Shown here in pieces: positions 1-11,283 of a stretch of DNA of 64,000 nt. The stretch's first letter is position 1; the number at the start of each line of letters is the position of its first letter. Source of the stretch: Saccharibacillus sacchari DSM 19268. GTDB lineage: Bacteria > Bacillota > Bacilli > Paenibacillales > Paenibacillaceae. The stretch covers positions 3,261,307 to 3,325,306 of the forward strand of contig NZ_KK073875.1 of assembly GCF_000585395.1 (NCBI RefSeq), given 5' to 3'. The notes under the pieces are model-generated. The model saw nothing but the letters and a program-made list of their open reading frames with translations. It was not told where the DNA came from and made no database searches. The translations under genes and the position numbers were made by a program.

Positions 1-2636
<2,636 letters not shown>

Positions 2637-2741
2637 CAACGTTTTCGTAAGAAAACAACTTCGAATAGACGCGAAGAGATCGTTTCGGATCCGGTTTTCA
2701 AGGTGCAAGCCTTGTGCGTAGTTGAGCTTCAACTACAAATG

Positions 2742-2859
2742 GTTTGGTGGTGATGGCAGAGGGGTTCCACACGTTCCCATCTCGAACACGACCGTTAAGC
2801 CCTCTAACGCCGATGGTACTTGGACCGCAGGGTCCCGGGAGAGTAGGAAGCTGCCAAGC
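2742..2859 (+). rRNA. rrf: 5S ribosomal RNA
   Basis: The stretch of about 118 nt starts with TTTGGTGGTGATGGCAGAGG and ends with GGAAGCTGCCAAGCC; the two ends pair to form helix I. The conserved internal blocks CCCATCTCGAACACG and GATGGTACTTGGACCGCAGG are present. It lies about 105 nt after the 23S 3' end, with no tRNA between or after them, so this is the simple end of an rRNA operon. Confidence 0.97.
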
Positions 2860-2868
2860 CAACGAAGA

Positions 2869-2898
2869 AGTCTTCTCTTAACGGAGAAGGCTTTTTTT
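2869..2898 (+). terminator. Intrinsic terminator of the rRNA operon
   Basis: A nine-pair stem (AGTCTTCTC / GAGAAGGCT, one G-T pair) with a six-base loop is followed by a run of seven T. It lies ten bases after the 5S gene. Confidence 0.9.
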
Positions 2899-3010
2899 CT
2901 TGTTTCCGGAGGCTGTACTTAAACAGGTCGCTACGGGAGAACTCTTATTACTTCCCTGGCTAGCGGATCGCATATCCTTCAAACCTGATTATTTTCGCAA
3001 TTTGAAATCT

Positions 3011-3154
3011 GTAACGGATCGTAGGGCGCCTAAACCGGAAAAATGGATGAAATCGGCACGAAAATCGGCCTTTTTCACCGCTAAGCGTCGCCTCGCTACG
3101 TTAAAAATCTCAATTCCCGAGTTCTGAGCGCTAAGCGCCATATCGATCCGTTAC
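3011..3154. repeat. Long inverted repeat, possible MITE remnant
   Basis: The outer 11 bp GTAACGGATCG (3011-3021) and CGATCCGTTAC (3144-3154) are perfect inverted copies about 120 bp apart. The homology continues inward imperfectly (GGCGCCTAA against the complement of TTAGCGCC), giving arms of about 25 bp. There is no reading frame between them. The shape fits a small non-autonomous element or its relic, but no second copy was seen in this window. Confidence 0.5.
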
Positions 3155-3333
3155 ATGTCCTCTTCTCCGGATTGCGCTAACGCGCTCTATATTGAACGAA
3201 ACGATGTGAAGCAGGTCTTGATGGATGGACCACGCTGAATCTCAAATCTAATGCGGTCAAGGTACTCCTTCAAAAATATCTTTGTTCTATCTTTTCAAAA
3301 GCTCAGACGCTTGAGAGGATTTCGCTTCCCCGC

Positions 3334-3537
3334 CTAGGGCGTGTCTTCAAACCTGCCAATGTGCATCTTTTGCCGCCTTTTCGCCCTCTACTGGAATTGT
3401 ACCTAAACCGTGTACCCTTCCAGCGACGCTTCGTCACTTTCCCTTGACGTGCCCCGGCACGCCTTCGGAAAAGTTCCTTATTGAGAACGAAAATTCGGCA
3501 AAATCTGCTTCCATCGAGGTTTGAAGACACGCCCTAG
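3334..3537. mobile_element. MITE-like element, copy 1 (204 bp)
   Basis: Bounded by perfect 21-bp inverted ends, CTAGGGCGTGTCTTCAAACC plus T, and their complement at 3517-3537. A second copy of exactly the same length lies at 28642-28845 and is roughly 85-90% identical by eye. The outermost CTAG is palindromic and could be a YTAR-type target duplication of the kind used by IS5-family transposases. Nothing inside looks like a transposase, so mobilisation in trans by an IS elsewhere is the likely explanation (inference). Confidence 0.8.
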
Positions 3538-4007
3538 CATGAGCCTTTTTCGAACCGAAGTACCTTTGCCCTTTCCCCCACCTCTAATCTTTTATTCAAA
3601 TGGAGGGTGAGGGACAATGAAGCACAGGTTGAAAAAGGATCATGCCTTGTTACTAAAATTTATGTCGAAATTGTAACTTTTCGAGGGGTTTTATAGTAGA
3701 ATGGACTTTGGGTCTAAACATTGCCTCGCAAGTGGCCGATAATACATAAAGTGGGGCTTTTTCAGAAAACATTATGAATCTTCCACGGACATTGCCCGGA
3801 TCTTGATCACAGATGGAATGGCACCTCGGGTCCCCAGGATTTACGTGCACGCAACGTGGTCCGGAAATAAGAAATAGTCCGGCATTCTCCGTTTATTTCT
3901 TCGCAATAGAGGCAAGACAAATATAGCATGACGGCACGGCTTGAAGTTGTAGGATACAGGCAGACAGTTGTATAGAATCTTCAATCAACCATTTTGGGAG
4001 GTACATC

Positions 4008-5660
4008 TTGAGCAAACGTAAATTTTTCTCCGGCTTGGTAGTTTTATCTTTGGGTATCGGAGCAACTTTGGCAGGAGGCGCAACGGCGGAGGGAGCTGGG
4101 GTTACCCAGACGTACTCGTCTTCAGCAGCATTCGGCACGCCTCAGCAGGGAGCCGGTCAGTGGTATTACGAGAAGCTGTCAGGTAGCGCATATCTTGATT
4201 TAGTTTATGACAAGAAAAATAATCGCTGGGCTGCGCCTAGCGGCTACCCTTGGGTATCGGCAACGGCTCTTCATCCGGATCAGAATTTTGATGCGGTTCG
4301 TAAATGGGTTTCTCCAGGAAAAGGAACCATTTCAATCTCCGGAAACGTGAAAAAAGGCAGCAGCGAAGGTGACGGAGTCGTTGCAACGATCAAAAAAGAC
4401 AATATGAAGCTCTGGAGCACGAGTATTACCAATACAACAGCCGTTACTCCGAAGGGAGTCTCGGCGATTCCTGTAGAAGAAGGCACCGAAATTTCGTTTG
4501 TCGTGAATAAGCTTGGAAATGCGAATCACGATCATACGATGTGGGAACCTGATATTGTGTATACGGGTTCTGCTCCTGCAGCTTTTTCCAGCACAGGAAA
4601 AACAGCTAAAGCTTCTGCATCTGCTCAAAAAAACTCATCGCCGGTTGTATCGGTTCTGGATTATGGGGCAAAAGCTGATGACGCTGTGGACGATTATACC
4701 GCTTTTGTTGCTGCGATCGATGCGGCAAAAACTTCGGGCAAGCCTGTCTATGTTCCTCCGGGTAATTATATCCTCGGTGATATTTTGACCATTGACGGCG
4801 TAAAAGTACAGGGTGCCGGCAAGTTTTTGACTACGATCACTTCGACCAATCCGAAACGCGGCTCGATCGATCTCAAAGGCAACGGCGTAGAACTAAGCAA
4901 CTTAAAGCATGTTTACAAGACGACCGTACCTCGCGGAGACGGATCGAACGAAAAGAACAGCATTACCGTACGCGGAGCGAAAAACTTTAAAATTCAGGAC
5001 GTGTATGTAAGCAAATCCAGTACGGCAGGTATCATGGTTACGTATGGCTCTACAAACGGAACGGTCAGCGGCAATACGCTCGATTCGACAGGTGCCGACG
5101 GCATTCATATGACCGGCGGTAGCAGCCATATTACGGTTGAGAACAATATCGTGCGCCAAGCCGGCGACGATACGATTGCCGTTGTCAGCTATATCGATAG
5201 CGATGTAAATCCGGTCAATAATATTACGATCCGCAAAAACAATGTCGGTTACGGTTCAAAAGCACGGGGAATCGCAGTCGTGGGGGGTACGGATGTGACG
5301 ATCTCCAATAACTCGGTTCAAGATACGAATATGGCAGGGGTTTATGTAGCCGTCGAAGCCTCTTATAATACGCGAAACGTAGATCGGATTACCGTATCGA
5401 ATAACGTCATTAACCATACAGGAATCGCACAACCGCAGAATCATCCAAATGTATTGGTCTATGCTTCTCAAGGCGTTGTGGACAATGTCGTATTTACAGG
5501 GAACATTATTAAAAACGGTGCGCATCGCGGCATTGGCGTATGGGGTGAAGGCAAGATCAAAAACATCACATTCAATAAAAACACATTGATCAATCGCGTA
5601 GGCGCGCCTACTACATTTACGAACGGAACGATCAAACTGAATCAAAACGTAGGATTTTAA
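4008..5660 (+). CDS. Secreted right-handed beta-helix protein with N-terminal beta-sandwich domain
   Basis: A 550-residue protein starting at TTG 4008, chosen because GGGAGG lies about six bases upstream and the next residues form a signal peptide (SKRKFFSGLVVLSLGIGATLAGG). Residues about 32-190 form a domain with the pattern GDGV...W...I...F.VN..GN...W.P.I, known to me as an accessory domain of multidomain carbohydrate-active enzymes. From about 215 to the end comes a pectate-lyase-3/beta-helix region (VLDYGAKADDAVDDYTAF, then many NxIxNN coils). Such proteins bind, cleave or epimerise polysaccharides; no catalytic residues can be assigned by eye. It is followed by a shorter paralogue (5938-7110) and lies just upstream of the exopolysaccharide operon, so the polymer made there is a plausible substrate (inference). 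Confidence 0.85.
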   Translation: MSKRKFFSGLVVLSLGIGATLAGGATAEGAGVTQTYSSSAAFGTPQQGAGQWYYEKLSGSAYLDLVYDKKNNRWAAPSGYPWVSATALHPDQNFDAVRKWVSPGKGTISISGNVKKGSSEGDGVVATIKKDNMKLWSTSITNTTAVTPKGVSAIPVEEGTEISFVVNKLGNANHDHTMWEPDIVYTGSAPAAFSSTGKTAKASASAQKNSSPVVSVLDYGAKADDAVDDYTAFVAAIDAAKTSGKPVYVPPGNYILGDILTIDGVKVQGAGKFLTTITSTNPKRGSIDLKGNGVELSNLKHVYKTTVPRGDGSNEKNSITVRGAKNFKIQDVYVSKSSTAGIMVTYGSTNGTVSGNTLDSTGADGIHMTGGSSHITVENNIVRQAGDDTIAVVSYIDSDVNPVNNITIRKNNVGYGSKARGIAVVGGTDVTISNNSVQDTNMAGVYVAVEASYNTRNVDRITVSNNVINHTGIAQPQNHPNVLVYASQGVVDNVVFTGNIIKNGAHRGIGVWGEGKIKNITFNKNTLINRVGAPTTFTNGTIKLNQNVGF

Positions 5661-5705
5661 AAGGTGGATTTGTTGGGTGGACCAAAGAGGAATTTAACCT
5701 GAGAG

Positions 5706-5740
5706 AAGCGGATGTCGGCGAAAACCGGTGTCCGCTTTTT
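5706..5740 (+). terminator. Intrinsic terminator after the first beta-helix gene
   Basis: The stem AAGCGGA-TGTCGG / CCGGTG-TCCGCTT, with a short loop, is followed by a run of T. It lies about 45 bp after the stop codon and separates the two paralogues into different transcription units. Confidence 0.8.
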
Positions 5741-5937
5741 AATGATTTATTGGGGTTAGTGCTTAGAGAAGAACAATGCGGTTTAAATAACACTAATCCT
5801 GCTTAACCGCTTTTCACCGTTCTGAAACATAAAAGGGAACCTTTTCCGGAATAAAAACTTTGTTTGAACGGATTATTGAAAAAGTTATTAGGTTTGGATG
5901 TCTAGAGTGAGAGTCGAAAAGCGCGAAGGAGGAAACC

Positions 5938-7110
5938 ATGAGAAAAAAAACAAACAGGAAAATTTGGTGGGCCATTTCGATCGTCGTCGTGCTTGCGGCT
6001 GCTCTCGCGATTTGGAGAGGGGCTATTTTTATGAGAGAAGAAGCGCAGATGCCGGAATCCGCAAGTACCGGATCTACAGTCGAGGTGCCGGAAGGTGCAT
6101 TATCGATTGTCGATGAAGGAGCAACGCCGGATGATGATACGGATGATTTGGCAGCTATTCAAGCAACGCTTGATCGAGCAGCCGCAGAACAAGTTGCCGT
6201 ATACATCCCCCCGGGGAACTATCGACTAAGCGGTATTTTGGTTATCGACGGTGTAGAACTTTTGGGAGACGGAGCCGATCAAGCCATTCTGACTTCAACC
6301 AATCCCGAGAACGGTTCGATCGACGTTGAAGGAGACGGTGCAGTGCTTAGCGGCTTTGCTCATGTCTATGAAACAACGGTCGAACGCGGGAACGGAGCTA
6401 ACGATAAGAATAGCATTACATTGCGAGGTGCCACTAACTTTACGATTCAAGGTTTAAAAATCGATAAGTCGAGCACGGCAGGCATTTTTGTAGGCGATGA
6501 ATCTGCGAATGGAACGATACGTGGAAACTCGCTTCAAAATACGGGGGCCGACGGGATACATATCACTAATGGCAGCAGCAACGTGACGGTAGAAGAAAAC
6601 AGTGTCCGTAAAGCCGGTGACGATACGATTGCCGTAGTCAGCTATGAGGAGAACTCGAAGACAACGCAGGATATCACCATCCGAAGAAACGATGTGGGAT
6701 ACGGCTCGAAGGCCCGGGGCATTTCTGTTGTTGGCGGAGAAAACGTGACAATCGAGAACAACCAGATTCGGGATACGGAAATGGCGGGCATCTATATCTC
6801 GGTTGAAAAGGAATGGGATACTCGTAATGTGAAAAATATCGTGATCAACGAAAATACGATCGAGCATACGGGTACGAGACTGGGATCGGAACATCCGAAC
6901 ATTCTGGTTTATGCCTCGCAAGGGATTATCGACGAGGTGAAGTTCAACGGAAATACCATCAGCAACTCGGTGCATGGAGGAATCGGCGTATGGGGAGACG
7001 GGGAGATCGGCAACATCTATTTTGACGCAAACAAACTCGAAAATACGAAAGGATTGGCAACAAATTTCAAAAGCGGGACGATTCATTCCGAAGGAAATAC
7101 AGGGTTTTGA
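5938..7110 (+). CDS. Membrane-anchored right-handed beta-helix protein
   Basis: A 390-residue paralogue of the preceding gene. ATG 5938 is preceded by GAAGGAGG at good spacing. Residues 1-8 are basic and 9-30 form one transmembrane segment (WWAISIVVVLAAALAIW), so the rest is probably held outside the membrane. It lacks the N-terminal beta-sandwich domain of its neighbour but keeps the beta-helix almost colinear: shared blocks include GSIDVEGDG, STAGI, GADGIHIT, RKAGDDTIAVVSY, GYGSKARGI and HPNILVYASQG. These strongly conserved blocks probably mark the substrate groove. A tandem duplication followed by a change from release to anchoring is the simplest history. The enzymatic activity, lyase or otherwise, is unknown. 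Confidence 0.85.
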   Translation: MRKKTNRKIWWAISIVVVLAAALAIWRGAIFMREEAQMPESASTGSTVEVPEGALSIVDEGATPDDDTDDLAAIQATLDRAAAEQVAVYIPPGNYRLSGILVIDGVELLGDGADQAILTSTNPENGSIDVEGDGAVLSGFAHVYETTVERGNGANDKNSITLRGATNFTIQGLKIDKSSTAGIFVGDESANGTIRGNSLQNTGADGIHITNGSSNVTVEENSVRKAGDDTIAVVSYEENSKTTQDITIRRNDVGYGSKARGISVVGGENVTIENNQIRDTEMAGIYISVEKEWDTRNVKNIVINENTIEHTGTRLGSEHPNILVYASQGIIDEVKFNGNTISNSVHGGIGVWGDGEIGNIYFDANKLENTKGLATNFKSGTIHSEGNTGF

Positions 7111-7115
7111 ATTTC

Positions 7116-7151
7116 AAAAAGGAGTCAGGGGTAACTTCCTGACTCCTTTTT
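7116..7151 (+). terminator. Strong intrinsic terminator
   Basis: A perfect 14-pair stem, AAAAAGGAGTCAGG / CCTGACTCCTTTTT, with an eight-base loop lies directly after the stop of the second beta-helix gene. It works in either direction by sequence. Confidence 0.95.
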
Positions 7152-7815
7152 GTTACTTTAGGTTGCTTTCTCTCTTAAAATAGGAAAATGAGTCTGCTTG
7201 CTTGCGAAAAGTGAATAGGCATAAAGAACTAAAAACACATCAAAGAAATTGAATTTGATTCAAGCGAAAAGAGGGGGTTTATAAACTAGCATCGCAAAAG
7301 CAAATAGAAAGGTGTGAGGAGAAAGTTAAGAATTTGAAAATTCTTTGTGAAAGCTTTGTTAACGAATTTTGAACAAAAACAAAGCAGGCTAACGACTTAA
7401 ATGAGCAGCCGAGCAAATTAACGCAGTTCAAAAGCAACAGAAGACGGTCGTCGGAACAAGAAGCGTTTGATAGCAAAAAATCCATATAGGGACTTTTGGC
7501 ATCCGAGCTTACAACTTCTTTTCAATAAGTCGGTGCGTCACATACGGGAGGAGTTGATCGAGAAGCTTGAGCGGACTACATAATCGGAGTATTCACGACA
7601 AATTTCTGAATAGGTTGGTCTCTTGTAGCGAACCCGGAAATCGCCGGATAAACGGCAAAGGTTCGAATTTTCTATTTTCAATTTTGAAAATGTAAGTCGT
7701 TTCCATAACCTTTTTGAAATTAATCCATTTTATTTTCAACATGTAAAGATTGTTCTCATTACTTAAAAGGTTTCGCCTACTGTTAACCATTTCATTGAAC
7801 ACGGAGGGATCGTGC
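7152..7815 (+). promoter_or_regulatory. Promoter and long leader region of the exopolysaccharide operon
   Basis: 664 bp without a gene, AT-rich compared with the operon. A possible SigA promoter is TTGATT (7255-7260), a 17-bp spacer and TTTATA (7278-7283), which would leave a leader of about 530 nt. Two AT-rich palindromes stand out: GAATTT-GA-AAATTC (7330-7343) and ATTTTCAA-TT-TTGAAAAT (7674-7691). No terminator/antiterminator pair or known riboswitch was recognised. The assignment as the operon control region rests on position. Confidence 0.45.
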
Positions 7816-8571
7816 ATGGAGTTAAAAGAATACTTGAGCGTCATTAAGAAAAGATGGTGGGTGCTGGCCCTGACCGTATTAGTGTGCTTCGCTGCCGCGA
7901 TTGCATTCAACTCCAGATATCAGCCCCTCTACAAAGCTTCCGTCGACTTGATCGTCAATGAACCTTCAATCAGCAGTACGGGGCAGGCGCAGGTCGACTC
8001 CAACTCGATTGAGGCCAATCTTAAACTGATCAATACGTATAAAAAGATTATTACATCGGATTCCATCACCAAACTTGTGGTAGAACGCCATCCCGAGTTG
8101 AACCTGACTTCGACGCAGATCGGCGACAAACTTATGATCGACTCGACGCAAAATACCCAAGTCATTAACGTTTCCGTGCAAGATCCTTCGTACGAGACGG
8201 CTGCAACGATCGCCAATTCGACCGGCAACGTATTTATCAGCCAAATTCCGGAGATTATGCAGGTCAACAATGTCAGCGTCTTGAACGCAGCCGACCCGAA
8301 TCTTTCGGCGGCGCCGGTAAACGATCACAGACAGATGGTAATCGTTTTGAGTCTGATCGTGGGACTTATGCTGGGATTCGGGATCCTTTTCCTGATCGAA
8401 TACTTGGACGATTCCGTCAAAACGGAGTTCGACGTGGAAACCGCGCTCGGGCTGCCCGTCTTGGCGAAAGTGGAACGGATCGCGAAAAGCGATTTGAAAA
8501 ACCAGCAAACCAACGATTCAGGGCAGCCTGAAGAAAAAGCCCTTCTTCGTACTGCCAACGAGCAGCGATAA
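7816..8571 (+). CDS. Wzz/YveK-type chain-length determinant (polysaccharide co-polymerase)
   Basis: 251 residues from ATG 7816, preceded by GGAGGG; an upstream in-frame start at 7750 has no such site. The protein has an N-terminal Wzz signature (MELKEYLSVIKKRWWVLALTVLVCF) with a first membrane helix at about 18-36, an extracellular loop, and a second helix at about 174-195 preceded by the proline-containing stretch AADPNLSAAPVNDHRQ. A cytoplasmic tail follows (residues about 200-251). In Gram-positives this protein sits in the membrane, sets polymer length with Wzy and activates a separate tyrosine kinase. Here that kinase is two genes downstream, with a glycosyltransferase between. First gene of the operon. 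Confidence 0.9.
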   Translation: MELKEYLSVIKKRWWVLALTVLVCFAAAIAFNSRYQPLYKASVDLIVNEPSISSTGQAQVDSNSIEANLKLINTYKKIITSDSITKLVVERHPELNLTSTQIGDKLMIDSTQNTQVINVSVQDPSYETAATIANSTGNVFISQIPEIMQVNNVSVLNAADPNLSAAPVNDHRQMVIVLSLIVGLMLGFGILFLIEYLDDSVKTEFDVETALGLPVLAKVERIAKSDLKNQQTNDSGQPEEKALLRTANEQR

Positions 8572-8583
8572 GCGAGGCGAACC

Positions 8584-9798
8584 ATGAAACTCATTCAACC
8601 CGAACTTCCCGTACTCATTTATCGGGATCAAATCTTGCCGCCGTCCGAGACTTTCATCAAGAGTCAGGCTGAACGTTTTGAATCTTTTCATTCGTATTTT
8701 ATGGGTTCTCGTCTCGTGCCGGGGTTACAGATCGAAGCCGATAAGCAGATCATTATCAACACTGGAGGCGTATCGGGGCGAAGAAAAGAGTTGGAATTCA
8801 AGCTAATGGGGCCTGGTCGCGGATTGACGCGCAGACTCAAAGACATTCAACCCAAACTCATTCATGCTCATTTCGGTCCTGAAGGTTGTCTCGCTATGCC
8901 AATCGCGGAAAAATTGAAAATCCCGTTGATTGTAACTTTCCATGGATATGACGCGACAACCAAGGATGAGTACGCCAGAAAATCTTATTATACCCATCGA
9001 AATTATCTGAAACAGCGCTCTAAACTTCAGAAAAAAGGGGATCTGTTTATTGCGGTATCGGATTTCATCCGCAGTAAATTGATCAGCCAGGGTTATCCGC
9101 CGGAAAAAGTTGTTCGTCACTATATTGGAATTAACGTGGAGTCCTTCACGCCGGATCCTGCGATTCAGCGTCAGGAGACGGTTTTGTTTGTCGGACGGCT
9201 TGTTGAGGTCAAAGGCTGTGCGTATCTGATCGAAGCTATGGCTGAAGTCCAACGCAAAAATCCTGAAGCCGAGCTTGTCGTGATCGGAGACGGTCCGCTT
9301 CGCGGGCAACTGGAAAATATGGCGGCACAGCACCTGAAACGTTATCGGTTTCTTGGAACACAGCCGCATCATGTCGTTCGCGAGTGGATGAACAAAGCAA
9401 GAGTGTTCAGTGTTCCAAGTGTCAGAGCCGAGAACGGTGCCGAAGAAGGACTGGGCATGGTGTTTTTGGAAGCTGCTGCAATGGGAGTGCCGGTGGCAAG
9501 TTTTGCTACAGGCGGAATTCCGGAAGCTGTCGAACACGGCAAGAGCGGTTATCTCGCCCCTGAACGGGACTCGCATAGACTGGGCGCGTACATCGAACGT
9601 CTTTTAACGGAGCGCGATCTGTGGAAATCGTTCAGCGAGTACGGTCAGGCCCGAGTCAGTCGTCAGTTTGACCTGCACGAACAGACTCGAAAAATGGAAG
9701 ACCTCTATAAGATGGTCATTTCCAAGCAATGGACCGAGGATCGGCTGCGATCGGATTCGATCATTCCTTCCGTCGGCGAAGCCCAACATGTTTTATAA
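8584..9798 (+). CDS. Glycosyltransferase, GT4 family
   Basis: 404 residues, starting 12 bases after the co-polymerase stop with GAGGCG upstream. A GT-B fold is indicated: an N-terminal acceptor domain (IHAHFGPEGCLAMPIAEKL, VTFHGYDAT) and a C-terminal Glyco_transf_1 domain with LFVGRLVEVKGCAYLIEA and the E-x7-E nucleotide-sugar motif in ENGAEEGLGMVFLEAAAMG. GT4 enzymes are retaining transferases acting at the inner membrane face on undecaprenyl-linked intermediates. The donor cannot be read from the sequence. Its place between the co-polymerase and its kinase is unusual. Confidence 0.9.
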   Translation: MKLIQPELPVLIYRDQILPPSETFIKSQAERFESFHSYFMGSRLVPGLQIEADKQIIINTGGVSGRRKELEFKLMGPGRGLTRRLKDIQPKLIHAHFGPEGCLAMPIAEKLKIPLIVTFHGYDATTKDEYARKSYYTHRNYLKQRSKLQKKGDLFIAVSDFIRSKLISQGYPPEKVVRHYIGINVESFTPDPAIQRQETVLFVGRLVEVKGCAYLIEAMAEVQRKNPEAELVVIGDGPLRGQLENMAAQHLKRYRFLGTQPHHVVREWMNKARVFSVPSVRAENGAEEGLGMVFLEAAAMGVPVASFATGGIPEAVEHGKSGYLAPERDSHRLGAYIERLLTERDLWKSFSEYGQARVSRQFDLHEQTRKMEDLYKMVISKQWTEDRLRSDSIIPSVGEAQHVL

Positions 9799-9854
9799 AA
9801 GCAGATTTACCTTTTAGCATGAACTAATCCCATTAAAGGCAGGCGATGTAATCC

Positions 9855-10496
9855 ATGACTAGAGCCATGAGCAGCGGAACTTACCTGGTGGCCAATAAAA
9901 ACTCAACTGCGGACGCCTCCGAATCCTATCGGACGCTGCGCACGAACATCCGTTTTTCGGCGATGGGTCGTTCCTCCAAAATTTTATTGGTAACCTCGGC
10001 AGGCAGCGACGAAGGCAAAACGACAACCGCAACCAATCTCGCTGTGTCTTATTCGCAAGAAAACAAGAAAGTGCTACTGATTGACGGCGATTTGCGAAAC
10101 CCTTCAATCCAACGAGTCTTTCCCCGCTCCAATAAGCGAGGATTGACGGATGTATTGAGCGGGCAATGCGGGCTGGAAGCCGCAGTATCCACAACAGCGA
10201 TTCCCAATCTGTCCGTGCTTACTGCCGGAACGATACCGCCTAATCCGTCCGAAATTCTCGGCTCAGACCGCATGCAGGAGTTGTTAAAAGAAGTTTCCGC
10301 TTACTATGACGTTGTTCTGATTGATTCGCCGGCCGCATTGGACGTGTCGGATGCGCAGATTCTTGGCACGATGTCGGACGGCGTTGTACTGGTGGCCCAC
10401 CAAGGTAAAGTAACGAAGGAAGAATTGAAGCGAGTGAAGCGCGGCATGGATCATGTGAATGCCCACATTCTAGGCGTTGTGCTGAACAAGGCGTAA
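9855..10496 (+). CDS. CpsD/CapB-family BY-kinase (tyrosine-protein kinase)
   Basis: 213 residues. The P-loop kinase core is complete: Walker A TSAGSDEGKTTTATNLA (residues about 47-63), Walker A' VLLIDGDLRNPS and Walker B VVLIDSPA. The ESYRTLRTNI segment near the N-terminus is typical of these kinases. The protein ends right after the core at GVVLNKA, so the C-terminal tyrosine cluster that most BY-kinases autophosphorylate is absent. It should pair with the Wzz-like protein at 7816 and control polymer assembly. The start is uncertain: ATG 9855 and ATG 9867 are both possible and neither has a strong ribosome binding site. Confidence 0.88.
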   Translation: MTRAMSSGTYLVANKNSTADASESYRTLRTNIRFSAMGRSSKILLVTSAGSDEGKTTTATNLAVSYSQENKKVLLIDGDLRNPSIQRVFPRSNKRGLTDVLSGQCGLEAAVSTTAIPNLSVLTAGTIPPNPSEILGSDRMQELLKEVSAYYDVVLIDSPAALDVSDAQILGTMSDGVVLVAHQGKVTKEELKRVKRGMDHVNAHILGVVLNKA

Positions 10497-10547
10497 AGAC
10501 TGCAAGCTCGACATCCACAGACACCCAAGACAAATGGAGGGGAAACC

Positions 10548-11240
10548 ATGAGTGTAGTCAGAAATGATGCCGAAGCGGCAGAATACAATGAAGCAGCGTT
10601 CAGGGACCTAACCTGGAATCGGGGAATCGTGTTTAACACAACCAAGCGGAGTATGGATCTGGTGGCTTCTCTGATCGGTCTGATTCTGTTATCGCCCGTA
10701 TTTCTGGTATTAGCCGTTCTGATCAAGATCGAAGATCCGAAAGGCCCTGTATTCTTCAAGCAAAAAAGATTCGGGAAAAACTCGAACATGTTCAGTATTT
10801 ACAAGTTCCGTTCGATGGCGACTAATGCGGAGCAGCGTTTAAAAGAAGATCCGGCCCTTTATGAAAAATACGTTGCTAACAACTATAAGCTGGAGCAAGA
10901 CGAAGATCCCCGTATCACGTCCATCGGTCGTTTTCTGCGCAAGACAAGCCTCGACGAGCTGCCGCAACTCTTAAACGTACTCAAGGGTGAAATGAGCCTG
11001 GTCGGCCCGAGGCCGATCGTCGCGCAGGAACTAAAAGAATACAAAGACCGCAAAGACGATTTGCTCTCCGTAAAACCGGGCGTAACCGGATATTGGCAGG
11101 TGAGCGGACGCAGTGAGGTCGGGTATCCCGAACGCGTAGACCTGGAACTCCATTATGTCTATCACCGGACGATCTGGCTGGATATTCGGATTCTGTTTGC
11201 GACTGTCGTCAGCGTATTGCTCAAAAGAGGCGCGTATTGA
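10548..11240 (+). CDS. Priming sugar transferase (undecaprenyl-phosphate sugar-1-phosphate transferase)
   Basis: 230 residues from ATG 10548, behind GGAGGGG. It carries the bacterial sugar transferase domain: one membrane-embedded helix at about residues 36-60 ([24 protein letters not shown]), KFRSM, the [21 protein letters not shown] block and [13 protein letters not shown]. It moves a sugar-1-phosphate, probably glucose or galactose, onto undecaprenyl phosphate and so starts each repeat unit. It lacks the four N-terminal helices of WbaP/WcaJ proteins and matches the short EpsL/PglC-like form. Confidence 0.92.
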   Translation: MSVVRNDAEAAEYNEAAFRDLTWNRGIVFNTTKRSMDLVASLIGLILLSPVFLVLAVLIKIEDPKGPVFFKQKRFGKNSNMFSIYKFRSMATNAEQRLKEDPALYEKYVANNYKLEQDEDPRITSIGRFLRKTSLDELPQLLNVLKGEMSLVGPRPIVAQELKEYKDRKDDLLSVKPGVTGYWQVSGRSEVGYPERVDLELHYVYHRTIWLDIRILFATVVSVLLKRGAY

Positions 11241-11283
11241 GGTCGGGCTGACTCCTACATCAGAAGAGAAAGGATGAATCCGA

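Larger units (their letters stand above)
2899..4007. other. Gene-poor region between the rRNA operon and the beta-helix genes
   Basis: About 1.1 kb with no convincing gene. Short open frames exist (for example 2900-3127) but lack a ribosome binding site and recognisable protein features. It contains an inverted-repeat structure (3011-3154) and a MITE-like element (3334-3537). The last 100 bases presumably carry the promoter for the following gene, but no clear -35/-10 pair was found. Confidence 0.6.

Noticed and set aside
3303-3530. 75-codon frame inside the MITE-like element, as a possible transposase remnant
   Set aside because: The frame is not preserved in the second copy at 28642 and shows no transposase motif.
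2860-4007. tRNA genes after the 5S rRNA
   Set aside because: No cloverleaf-like sequence or GGTTCGAATCC-type T arm was found there or elsewhere in the window.
7152-7815. EAR-type eps leader RNA or a riboswitch
   Set aside because: No matching conserved structure or known aptamer sequence could be recognised by eye.
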